NCBI GenBank assembly: GCA_021641225.1 | Contig: JAJWXI010000130.1 | Location: forward strand, 1 to 5,124 | DNA from: Collinsella aerofaciens | GTDB taxonomy: Bacteria; Actinomycetota; Coriobacteriia; Coriobacteriales; Coriobacteriaceae | Reading direction: 5' to 3' | Length of the DNA: 5,124 nt | In this document: in pieces, positions 1 through 5,101 of the stretch | How positions within the stretch are numbered: the first letter of the stretch is position 1 | Layout of the letters: every line of letters starts with the position of its first letter | Translations under genes and position numbers: made by a program | Notes under the pieces: model-generated | What the model saw: only the letters and a program-made list of their open reading frames with translations | The model's database searches: none | Told to the model about the DNA's origin: nothing

Positions 1-1401
1 ACCAAGACCGATGTCATCATCGAGCGCATCGTCAAGCTCTCCAAGGAGGGCAAGGTCAAGGAGATCGCCGATATCCGCGACGAGACCGACCTTTCGGGCC
101 TGCGCATCGCTATCGACCTGAAGCGCGGCGTCGACCCCGACAAGCTCATGGCGAAGCTCTACCGCTCGACCACGCTGCAAGATTCGTTCTCCTGCAACTT
201 TAACGTGCTGGTCGACGGCTACCCCCGCGTTATGGGCGTTCGCCAGATCCTGCACGAGTGGGTCAAGTGGCGTATTGAGTCCACGCGTCGCCGCATTAAC
301 TTTGATCTGGGCAAAAAGTCCGAGCGCCTGCACCTGTTGCACGGCCTCGAGGCGATTCTGCTCGACATCGACAAGGCCATCGCCATCATCCGTGGCACCA
401 AGCTCGAGGCCGAGGTCGTGCCCAACCTTATGAAGGGTTTCGACATCGATGAGACCCAGGCCGAGTTTGTTGCCGAACTTAAGCTCCGCAATATCAACGA
501 GGAATACATCCTCAACCGCACCAAGGACATCGCCAAGCTCGAGGGCGAAATCGCCGAGCTCGAGGATATCCTGTCGAGCGAGGACAAGATCAAAAAGGTC
601 ATCAGCGACGAGCTTGCCGCCGTCAACAAGAAATACGTGATGCCGCGCCGCACGGGCAGGATCGAGCCCCATGAGGTTATCGAAGTGAGTCTGGAGCCCG
701 AGGTCGAGGAGTACCCGGTGACCATCATGCTCTCGCGCGACGGCTACCTCAAAAAGATGACCGACCGCGTGCTCAAGAAGGCTGCAACGCTCAAGTACAA
801 GGACGGCGATAAACCCTTTATCGAGTTCCCGTCCTCCAACACGCACGAGCTGCTGGTCTTTACCAACAAGAGCCAGGTGTACAAGTGCAAGGTCGCGGCG
901 TTTGAGGACACCAAGTCCGCCCAACTGGGCTCGTACCTGCCGACCGATCTTGAGATGGAACCCGACGAGAGCGTCATCTGGGTCATCGACCCCGAGGACT
1001 ACAAGGCCGACGCGCTATTTGTCTTTGAGAACGGCCGCGTGGTGCGCGTCGCACTCTCCGGATACGTCACCAAGACCAACCGTAAGCGCCTCAAGAACGC
1101 CATCTACGGCGGCAGCAAGCTGCTGTATGCCCAGGTGCTCAACACAGACCGCGACATTGCGCTGGTCTCGAGCGACTACCGCCTGATGAACTTCAACACC
1201 TCGCTGCTCAAGACTAAGACGACCACCAACACGCAGGGCGTCCAGGCCTTCACGGCCAAGAAGGGCCGTTCGGTCACCACCGTCGGCACGACCGAGGACA
1301 TCCTCGGCGCCGGCGTCTCCGCCGAGAAGTTCACCGCGCAGAGCCTACCCTCCGCCGGTGCCCTCATGAAGGAAAACGACATGCCGAGCTTGTTTGACTA
1401 G
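1..1401 (+). CDS. DNA gyrase/topoisomerase IV subunit A, C-terminal part (5' end outside window)
   Basis: This is the A (breakage-reunion) subunit of an ATP-dependent type IIA topoisomerase, which passes one DNA duplex through another to control supercoiling or decatenate chromosomes. The frame is open from base 1, giving 466 visible residues ending in TAG. The first residues (KTDVIIERIVKL, then ADIRDETD and IDLKRG) match the region after the active-site tyrosine, which therefore lies outside the window. The C-gate coiled coil follows at visible residues about 145-210 (DETQAEFVAELKLRNINEEY, then a Glu/Lys-rich helix), then PRRTGR. The C-terminal beta-pinwheel starts near residue 240 (VTIMLSRDGYLKK). 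No QRRGGKG-type GyrA box is present where blade 1 should carry it, which favours a ParC-like or non-canonical A subunit over true GyrA. The B subunit would be expected just upstream. An internal ATG at 148 is not the start, because conserved sequence precedes it. Confidence 0.95.
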   Translation, partial: TKTDVIIERIVKLSKEGKVKEIADIRDETDLSGLRIAIDLKRGVDPDKLMAKLYRSTTLQDSFSCNFNVLVDGYPRVMGVRQILHEWVKWRIESTRRRINFDLGKKSERLHLLHGLEAILLDIDKAIAIIRGTKLEAEVVPNLMKGFDIDETQAEFVAELKLRNINEEYILNRTKDIAKLEGEIAELEDILSSEDKIKKVISDELAAVNKKYVMPRRTGRIEPHEVIEVSLEPEVEEYPVTIMLSRDGYLKKMTDRVLKKAATLKYKDGDKPFIEFPSSNTHELLVFTNKSQVYKCKVAAFEDTKSAQLGSYLPTDLEMEPDESVIWVIDPEDYKADALFVFENGRVVRVALSGYVTKTNRKRLKNAIYGGSKLLYAQVLNTDRDIALVSSDYRLMNFNTSLLKTKTTTNTQGVQAFTAKKGRSVTTVGTTEDILGAGVSAEKFTAQSLPSAGALMKENDMPSLFD

Positions 1402-1417
1402 GACGACGGCAGTCGAA

Positions 1418-1487
1418 CCATTGTAGACTCACAAAACGATAGGGCCCGGAAAGCAGCACTGCGTTCCGGGCCCTATCGTTACAATGG
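1418..1487. terminator. Strong hairpin between convergent genes, probable terminator
   Basis: A perfect 17-bp stem (1435-1451 with 1464-1480) encloses a 12-nt loop. An outer 7-bp helix, CCATTGT (1418-1424) with ACAATGG (1481-1487), extends it across a 10-nt one-sided bulge at 1425-1434. It lies 33 bp after the topoisomerase stop and just past the stop of the opposing ATPase gene. The minus-strand transcript leaves the stem with TTTT, while the plus-strand transcript leaves without a U-run. Termination is therefore most convincing for the minus strand, although the stem could stop both transcripts. Confidence 0.75.
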
Positions 1488-1496
1488 AATCATCCC

Positions 1497-2786
1497 CTAT
1501 AGACAAAACGCTGCATAAAGTGGGACAGACATCATCCCATCATTCAATCCAAAGGGTTTAGTTGAAAGCCTGATAGGACGCACGCCCGGATGGCTCTTTT
1601 TAAGTGAGGACAGGCTTCGAGACCTCGTATTCTCCCCCGCTTTAACTTCAATCGCAGACACACACCCCTGTCTCTCTACGACAAAGTCGATTTCCGCGCG
1701 ATTATCTCGGGCCCAATAATGCAGTGGGTAGCCAATGGCTGAAAGCTGTTGGGCAACGTAGTTTTCGGTAAGCGCGCCCATGAATGTACCGCCGATACCG
1801 GAGAGAATATCGGCTCGTTGAGCACCTGCCTTGGAGACAAGCAGCCCGGTATCCGCCTGATAGATTTTAAAAGACGAAGGGTTAACGAACGCCTCGAGAG
1901 GACTTTCAATCTGCCCGACCAGGCTGCAACGTTTCACGGTGCCTGACAATACAAGCCAATCGAGAGCGTCTCCAAATAGAGACGCGTTGCCCCCCGCTCG
2001 CACTACCTTGTACTGGAATTTACGGTTTTCTTTGGCAAGCTGCTGCGGGATGGAATCGAAACACGCACGTGTCTTTGCGCTAAGGCGCTCATCGGCATAT
2101 TTGTTAGTGTCAGCAGAATATCCGTCGAGGATAATCCGGTGCTTTTCGGCAACATCGATGACCGACTGAGCCTCAACATAGGTTTGGACAGCCTCAGGCA
2201 TTCCACCAATAACAAGATACTGTCGATAGAACCTCAGTGCTTCGTCATGAAGACTCGGAGCAAGGGGCTCCATCGATTCAAATGACGAATGAATCTCGTC
2301 GGCCAGCAGGTCGTGCCCCATCGCCCAAAGAAACTCTTCGAAATCAAGCGGAGCCATCTCGATCAAATCGGTCTTTCCAACGGGGAACGAATACGACTGA
2401 TGATTAATGGCAACCCCAAGGAGCGACCCAGCAGCCGCGACATAATATTCGGGTGCATCTTCGCAAAAGTACTTAAGGGACGTAAGCGCTTCCTCGCATG
2501 CCTGGACTTCGTCAATGAATAGCAGGGTTTTACCCGGTACGATGCGCTGTCCCGTGCGAGCCTCAATCGCGCGCACGATCGAATGGGGATCGAGACCGCC
2601 CGAAAAGTCAGCCCGAGCCGACCGATCGTTCTCAAGATTAATATAGACAACCGATTCGAAAAGCTCTTGCGCGTACGTCTTGAGCAGATAGGTCTTGCCG
2701 CACTGGCGTACGCCCTTGACCAACAGAGGCTTCCTATCAGCCTTGTCTCGCCATTCCCTAAGGAGCCTGTCTGCTTTACGGCGCAT
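1497..2786 (-). CDS. AAA_14/DUF4143 ATP-binding protein
   Basis: This 429-aa protein belongs to the AAA+ family with an N-terminal AAA_14 domain and a C-terminal DUF4143 domain, common in gut and host-associated bacteria and archaea. The exact role is unknown. Visible motifs are Walker A GVRQCGKT (residues 25-32), Walker B LLFIDEVQ (88-95, with D92 and E93), and a sensor-like AAGSLLG (118-124). The DUF4143 part starts near residue 185 (YLVIGGMPEAVQ). Its C-terminus carries a PD-(D/E)XK-like signature: E341, AEIDFVV with D367, and IEVKAG with E380 and K382. The length is normal and no key residue is missing. The ATG at 2784-2786 is chosen because AGGAAGGA lies 5 nt upstream and the N-terminus fits the family. 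The gene is more AT-rich than the topoisomerase gene, with less biased third positions, which suggests horizontal acquisition. It appears to be a single-gene unit, separated from the next minus-strand gene by an inverted repeat. The family name rests on the motifs, and any function beyond ATP binding is unproven. Confidence 0.92.
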   Translation of the reverse strand: MRRKADRLLREWRDKADRKPLLVKGVRQCGKTYLLKTYAQELFESVVYINLENDRSARADFSGGLDPHSIVRAIEARTGQRIVPGKTLLFIDEVQACEEALTSLKYFCEDAPEYYVAAAGSLLGVAINHQSYSFPVGKTDLIEMAPLDFEEFLWAMGHDLLADEIHSSFESMEPLAPSLHDEALRFYRQYLVIGGMPEAVQTYVEAQSVIDVAEKHRIILDGYSADTNKYADERLSAKTRACFDSIPQQLAKENRKFQYKVVRAGGNASLFGDALDWLVLSGTVKRCSLVGQIESPLEAFVNPSSFKIYQADTGLLVSKAGAQRADILSGIGGTFMGALTENYVAQQLSAIGYPLHYWARDNRAEIDFVVERQGCVSAIEVKAGENTRSRSLSSLKKSHPGVRPIRLSTKPFGLNDGMMSVPLYAAFCL

Positions 2787-2821
2787 GAGCGTCCTTCCTC
2801 ATGAACTTTTGTTTGGCAATA

Positions 2822-2867
2822 TTTTAACGCAGATTAATTGATTTTTGATTATTTTTCTGCGTTAAAA
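2822..2867. repeat. 12-bp inverted repeat upstream of the ATPase gene (candidate operator or terminator)
   Basis: TTTTAACGCAGA (2822-2833) is repeated perfectly inverted at 2856-2867, around a very AT-rich 22-nt spacer. It fills most of the 106-bp gap between the flavoprotein stop and the ATPase start, both on the minus strand. No U-run follows it on the minus strand, so it is a poor intrinsic terminator. Its place about 35 bp before the ATPase start fits an operator or promoter region for that gene equally well. No convincing -35/-10 pair was found. Confidence 0.6.
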
Positions 2868-2892
2868 ATCTGGTACCCATGCATGTGACTGC

Positions 2893-3423
2893 TTACGCAA
2901 GCTTGCGGGCGAGCTCACGCACCTCTTCGAGCTTGGGCGACGACGACATGCTGTCGCGCTCCTCCATGCCGCTGATGGTGATAATGCCTTGGTCCTCCCA
3001 TTTGCAGTATGCGCAGGTGGCCTTGTACGCAGCAATCGCCGCATCGTAGACACCCTCGCTGTGGCTGTCGAGCAGCAGGGCCGTCTTGGCGAACGGGAAT
3101 CCCGTGGCGCCAAAGGCATACAGGCGGTCGATGACGGCCTTCTCCTGCGCGGTGATGTCGAACCAGTAGATAGGCGAGGCGAACACGACCATGTCGGCAT
3201 CTTTCAGCGACTCCATCACGCCCGCCATGTCATCCTTCTGCACGCACGTGCCCTCGTGGGCAAAGCAATACTGACATCCCAGACAGCCGGCGATCTTCTT
3301 GCTGGCAACGCGGACGACCTCGACCGTGTGGCCACCCTCGCGCGCGGTCTCGGCAAATGCCTCGACCATGGTATCGGTGTTGGCACCCTTACGCGGACTG
3401 CCGCTCAATACAACGGTATTCAT
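2893..3423 (-). CDS. Flavodoxin-family NAD(P)H-dependent oxidoreductase, iron-sulfur flavoprotein-like
   Basis: This 176-aa cytoplasmic protein has the flavodoxin-like fold of the NADPH-dependent FMN reductase superfamily. It would bind FMN and transfer electrons from NAD(P)H or ferredoxin to an unknown acceptor. The N-terminal strand and phosphate loop read VVLSGSPRKGANTD (residues 4-17), and the second flavin loop is ASPIYWF (82-88). Between them lies C47-x2-C50-x2-C53-x6-C60, the compact cysteine spacing that binds a [4Fe-4S] cluster in iron-sulfur flavoproteins. A second CxxC pair lies at C137/C140. A four-Cys cluster is therefore plausible but not shown. The start is supported by AAGGAGGGA (minus strand of 3431-3439), eight nt from the ATG. 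The gene stops with TAA. It seems to be transcribed alone from the 3468-3497 promoter, with a hairpin in its leader. The family is secure. The physiological substrate cannot be read from the sequence. Confidence 0.9.
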   Translation of the reverse strand: MNTVVLSGSPRKGANTDTMVEAFAETAREGGHTVEVVRVASKKIAGCLGCQYCFAHEGTCVQKDDMAGVMESLKDADMVVFASPIYWFDITAQEKAVIDRLYAFGATGFPFAKTALLLDSHSEGVYDAAIAAYKATCAYCKWEDQGIITISGMEERDSMSSSPKLEEVRELARKLA

Positions 3424-3439
3424 AAGAATCTCCCTCCTT

Positions 3440-3461
3440 CGTGCCGCAGGCGCGCGGCACG
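3440..3461 (-). promoter_or_regulatory. GC-rich hairpin in the flavoprotein leader, next to its ribosome binding site
   Basis: CGTGCCGC and GCGGCACG form a perfect 8-bp stem (3440-3447 with 3454-3461) around a 6-nt loop. On the minus-strand transcript it ends directly before the Shine-Dalgarno sequence at 3431-3439. It could stabilise the mRNA 5' end, act as a DNA operator, or modulate initiation. No U-run follows, so it is not an intrinsic terminator. Confidence 0.5.
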
Positions 3462-3467
3462 CTGATT

Positions 3468-3497
3468 GTTGTAACCAAAACGGATGGAGCTATTCAA
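3468..3497 (-). promoter_or_regulatory. Candidate sigma70-type promoter for the flavoprotein gene
   Basis: On the minus strand, TTGAAT (3492-3497) and TACAAC (3468-3473) are spaced by 18 bp. Each matches four of six consensus bases. Transcription would start near 3461, giving a leader of about 40 nt that begins at the GC-rich hairpin. The match is modest and the call tentative. Confidence 0.35.
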
Positions 3498-3535
3498 TCG
3501 CCCGCAGATCGCATCTCTTGTTCGTGTTCCCCTTC

Positions 3536-3576
3536 CCGATTTCGAAACTTGAATATTTTTAAAGTTTCGAAATCGG
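3536..3576. repeat. 15-bp perfect inverted repeat with TTTCGAAA palindromes in both arms
   Basis: CCGATTTCGAAACTT (3536-3550) is repeated perfectly inverted at 3562-3576 around an 11-nt AT-rich spacer. Each arm contains the 8-bp palindrome TTTCGAAA (3540-3547 and 3565-3572), 25 bp apart centre to centre. It lies between the divergent flavoprotein and yjdF promoters. Neither strand shows a U-run after the stem, so an intrinsic terminator is unlikely. A dimeric regulator operator is the simplest reading, but no regulator gene is in the window. Confidence 0.6.
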
Positions 3577-3596
3577 AATGGCAATCTACAGAAGGA

Positions 3597-3648
3597 TGCG
3601 TCGAGGAGCGAGTCCCAGTCGCGCCATGCCGCCAGCGATGTCGACGCA
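3597..3648. repeat. 8-bp inverted repeat just upstream of the yjdF promoter
   Basis: TGCGTCGA (3597-3604) and TCGACGCA (3641-3648) form a perfect inverted pair around 36 nt that contains a smaller GCGA/TCGC pair (3608-3611 with 3619-3622). The right arm overlaps where a -35 element of the yjdF promoter would sit. It may be an operator, or simply chance in GC-rich DNA. Confidence 0.35.
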
Positions 3649-3658
3649 CATTCGCTCA

Positions 3659-3667
3659 TGCTACAAT
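3659..3667 (+). promoter_or_regulatory. Extended -10 promoter of the yjdF unit
   Basis: TGCTACAAT combines a TGn extension with a -10 hexamer TACAAT (3662-3667) matching five of six consensus bases. No good -35 is seen, which is usual for extended -10 promoters. Transcription would start near 3674, right at the first paired base of the structured leader. This placement supports both calls. Confidence 0.55.
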
Positions 3668-3673
3668 CCAACC

Positions 3674-3786
3674 ATCAGAGATGAAAACACAGTCCCCGTC
3701 GGGTAGTCGTGGGCGTGCGGGAGTCCGCATCAGTAACCTGCCTCCTTGGTTGTCCCTTCTCTGCATGGTCATCTACATAAAGGAGG
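3674..3786 (+). promoter_or_regulatory. Structured 5' leader of yjdF, candidate yjdF-type riboswitch
   Basis: The leader runs from the predicted start site to the Shine-Dalgarno sequence. A closing helix pairs CAGAGA (3676-3681) with TCTCTG (3758-3763). Inside it is a hairpin TGCGG/CCGCA (3716-3720 with 3725-3729). CCTCCTT (3741-3747) is perfectly complementary to the Shine-Dalgarno AAGGAGG (3780-3786). The adjacent TTGGTT (3746-3751) can pair with AACCAA (3787-3792) as an alternative. This is a plausible translational switch. Known biology: many yjdF genes in Firmicutes are preceded by the yjdF RNA, which binds azaaromatic compounds. Assignment here rests on the downstream gene, the position and the pairing, not on a covariance-model match. 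Confidence 0.6.
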
Positions 3787-3794
3787 AACCAACC

Positions 3795-4214
3795 ATGCAG
3801 ATCAGCGTGTCGTCCACCCTGACCGTATATCACGACGGCCAATTCTGAGTCGGGCTGGCGGAGCATGTCGAGGACGGAAGGTACGGCGCCGCCCGCATCG
3901 TCTTCGGCGCAGAACCGTCCAATGAGGAGATCCTGCGATTCGTTGTCGGCAAATGGGAGAAGCTCTCGTTCTTCGGTGGCGAGCCGACCGAGGCGAGCAA
4001 GCCCGCGAAGAACCCCAAGAGACGTGCCCGCGAGGCGGCGAAGGCCCTTAAGCAGCCGGCGATGAGCACCAAGGCGCAACAGGCGCTCGCGAATCAGCGG
4101 GAGACGATGAAGCGGGAATCAGCTCGAGCAAGAAGCCAGCGTCGCGCGGAAGAGGCTGATGCGCGCTTCGAGCAGAGAAAACTGAAGCACAAGCAGAAGC
4201 ATCGCGGACATTGA
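3795..4214 (+). pseudogene. yjdF: yjdF family (DUF2992) gene interrupted by an in-frame TGA at codon 18
   Basis: The frame from ATG 3795 encodes a typical YjdF protein of 139 residues if codon 18 (TGA, 3846-3848) is read as an amino acid. The N-terminus reads LTVYHDGQF-TGA-VGL, where the family has Trp (QFWVG). A one-base change from TGG explains this. Beyond the TGA, 121 codons stay open and show the family pattern: AARIVFGAEPS, then NPKRRAREAAKALKQP, STKAQQAL, a basic coiled-coil-like tail and the ending KHKQKHRGH. AAGGAGG lies 8 nt before the ATG. As it stands, normal translation would give only a 17-aa peptide, and no good internal start with a ribosome binding site was seen. The same gene uses TGG for Trp at GKWEKL and ends with TGA, so a global UGA=Trp code is unlikely. 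YjdF has no established biochemical function. The candidate riboswitch suggests a response to azaaromatic compounds. Recent inactivation, read-through and a sequencing error are all possible. Confidence 0.88.
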
Positions 4215-4248
4215 TCGCCATTTGCAGCAAGGCAAACCATATACAGCA

Positions 4249-4280
4249 GCGGCGTCAATTCCACTTGAAGCCGACGCCGC
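4249..4280 (+). terminator. Hairpin downstream of yjdF, weak terminator candidate
   Basis: GCGGCGTC (4249-4256) pairs perfectly with GACGCCGC (4273-4280), and the 16-nt loop contains a further TTC/GAA pairing. It lies 34 bp after the yjdF stop, but no U-run follows, so it may be Rho-assisted or only an RNA-stabilising stem. The rest of 4215-4375 holds no gene that I can support. Confidence 0.4.
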
Positions 4281-4375
4281 GTAGACGCTAATGGTGACGG
4301 CTATGCACGGGCACGGGCGCGCCACCGCACTTCACAGCTTGTTTCTCAATTATTTGGGACGCACACGCGGCGATC

Positions 4376-4398
4376 AAAAATGCGGAGCGACTCCGCAT
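4376..4398 (-). terminator. Intrinsic terminator of the ToxN-like gene
   Basis: On the minus strand ATGCGGAG (4391-4398) pairs with CTCCGCAT (4380-4387) around a 3-nt loop, and the transcript continues into a run of five T (4376-4380). It starts 24 bp after the stop codon. A second small hairpin, GGCTC/GAGCC (4399-4403 with 4410-4414), precedes it directly. This is the clearest terminator in the window. Confidence 0.8.
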
Positions 4399-4422
4399 GG
4401 CTCGAGATTGAGCCGAAGTGCC

Positions 4423-4872
4423 CTATTTCTTGCCTTCCAGCAGGCCCACGATGCGATCGATGTCGACGGCGAAACGAGGCCTCCCCTCGCGCTCATAGAG
4501 GTCAAGGTACGCCTGGCACTCGGAGACAATGCGCTTGGTGTTGCCGTCGATGATGCGCTGGAGTGTCTCGTAGTAGGCCGAGCCCTCGGTCCTGAAGCGG
4601 CGCTGGTAGGCCTTGGTTATGGGGAACATCTTGATGTAGTGGATGCCGTGGCGGCAGCCGGGGCGCGTCGTGGGGCGGGGTGGCAGTGCAAAGTATTGGT
4701 CTTTGGGCACGTTGGGGGCGATGTTGGAACGCAGCGGCACGGCGAAGTCCCTGCGCTTTCCGCGGAAACGCAGCCTCACCACCACGATGCAGGGGCGGTC
4801 GCGCTTAAGCATGAGCTCACGGTCGCCATCGACGAGGTCGAAGTAGTCCTGGGAGATGGATACGATCTTCAT
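4423..4872 (-). CDS. ToxN/AbiQ (CptN-like) type III toxin-antitoxin endoribonuclease toxin
   Basis: This basic 149-aa protein resembles the ToxN/AbiQ/CptN toxins. These endoribonucleases cleave mRNA and are held inactive by an RNA antitoxin, and some act in phage abortive infection. The resemblance covers the MKIVSISQDYF start, the RPCIVVVRL strand (residues 26-34), FAVPLRSNI (43-51, in the place of the active-site PLSSPK segment of AbiQ/ToxN), the GIHYIKMFPI block (76-85), a helix around 98-126 (AYYETLQRIID, QAYLDLYE), and the C-terminal VDIDRIVGLL. Length fits the shorter members. The ATG at 4870-4872 follows AAGGGGG (minus strand of 4881-4887) by 8 nt. Context supports the call: a promoter, a structured leader, a hairpin right before the gene and a terminator after it. 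However, no tandem-repeat ToxI array is evident. It was recognised by pattern memory without a database search. An uncharacterised protein of related fold is the main alternative. Confidence 0.65.
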   Translation of the reverse strand: MKIVSISQDYFDLVDGDRELMLKRDRPCIVVVRLRFRGKRRDFAVPLRSNIAPNVPKDQYFALPPRPTTRPGCRHGIHYIKMFPITKAYQRRFRTEGSAYYETLQRIIDGNTKRIVSECQAYLDLYEREGRPRFAVDIDRIVGLLEGKK

Positions 4873-4897
4873 CGGTTACGCCCCCTTCATACGAAGC

Positions 4898-4921
4898 GGG
4901 GCCCGCATCGCTGCAGGCCCC
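4898..4921 (-). terminator. GNRA-capped hairpin directly upstream of the toxin gene (attenuator-like)
   Basis: On the minus strand GGGGCCTGCA (4912-4921) pairs with TGCGGGCCCC (4898-4907) as 10 pairs including one T-G wobble, closed by a GCGA tetraloop. It ends 25 nt before the start codon. In known type III systems a hairpin terminator sits between antitoxin RNA and toxin to set their ratio, and this is the same place. The U-run is poor (GCTTCGT), so strength as a terminator is uncertain. Confidence 0.55.
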
Positions 4922-5016
4922 TACAGGTGGGCGATATTCTACACCTTGCGGCACCCCGTCGCCCACGGAGGTTAAACGTACACGTAAGCCGTACTCTGAA
5001 AGCCGCGGCTTCCGGC
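4922..5016 (-). ncRNA. Structured leader, candidate RNA antitoxin of the ToxN-like gene
   Basis: This is the transcribed stretch from the predicted start site to the GNRA hairpin. It contains a 12-nt palindrome AAGCCGCGGCTT (5000-5011) and an 8-bp helix with GTGGGCGA (4927-4934 on the plus strand) pairing with TCGCCCAC (4959-4966). On the minus strand the helix loop carries AGGTG, which could pair with CACCT overlapping the 3' arm as a competing or pseudoknot fold. No tandem repeat of 34-50 nt, as in ToxI, is visible. The antitoxin reading rests on position only. Confidence 0.3.
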
Positions 5017-5020
5017 AAGT

Positions 5021-5048
5021 AATTTATACCACGAAAGGTCGCTTTCAA
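5021..5048 (-). promoter_or_regulatory. Candidate promoter of the toxin unit with an inverted repeat in the spacer
   Basis: On the minus strand an extended -10, TGG-TATAAA (hexamer at 5023-5028), lies downstream of TTGAAA (5043-5048). That spacing is only 14 bp. TAAATT (5021-5026) instead gives a 16-bp spacer. GAAAG/CTTTC (5033-5037 with 5042-5046, 4-nt loop) forms an inverted repeat inside the promoter and could be an operator. The region is AT-rich compared with its surroundings. Confidence 0.5.
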
Positions 5049-5101
5049 TGCGCATAGCTCGCAAAATAACACTCGCTGGGCCGTCACCCCTGGCAGTTAC
5101 C

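Noticed and set aside
2989..3465. Open frame on the plus strand (158 codons) opposite the flavoprotein
   Set aside because: It is the antisense shadow of the flavoprotein gene, with no start signal or family resemblance.
3846..3848. In-frame TGA as selenocysteine
   Set aside because: The family has Trp, not Cys or Sec, at this position, TGG to TGA is a single change, and no convincing bacterial SECIS hairpin directly follows the codon.
3675..4079. Minus-strand open frame opposite yjdF
   Set aside because: The plus strand carries clear YjdF homology, promoter and ribosome binding site, and the minus frame has none of these.
4211..4377. 9-bp inverted pair TTGATCGCC (4211-4219) and GGCGATCAA (4369-4377) as ends of a mobile element
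   Set aside because: The arms are short and 149 bp apart, no target duplication or transposase is seen, and one arm overlaps the yjdF stop codon. Chance is likely.
4922..5016. Two diverged tandem repeats (TGCCGGAAG and TGCCGCAAG) as a ToxI array
   Set aside because: Only nine bases resemble each other, about 64 bp apart, and the surrounding sequence does not align.
4291..5022. Long open frame on the plus strand (243 codons) opposite the toxin gene
   Set aside because: It has no ribosome binding site, no recognisable domain and a His/Arg/Val-rich composition typical of an antisense shadow. The minus-strand gene has a good start site, family motifs and a terminator.
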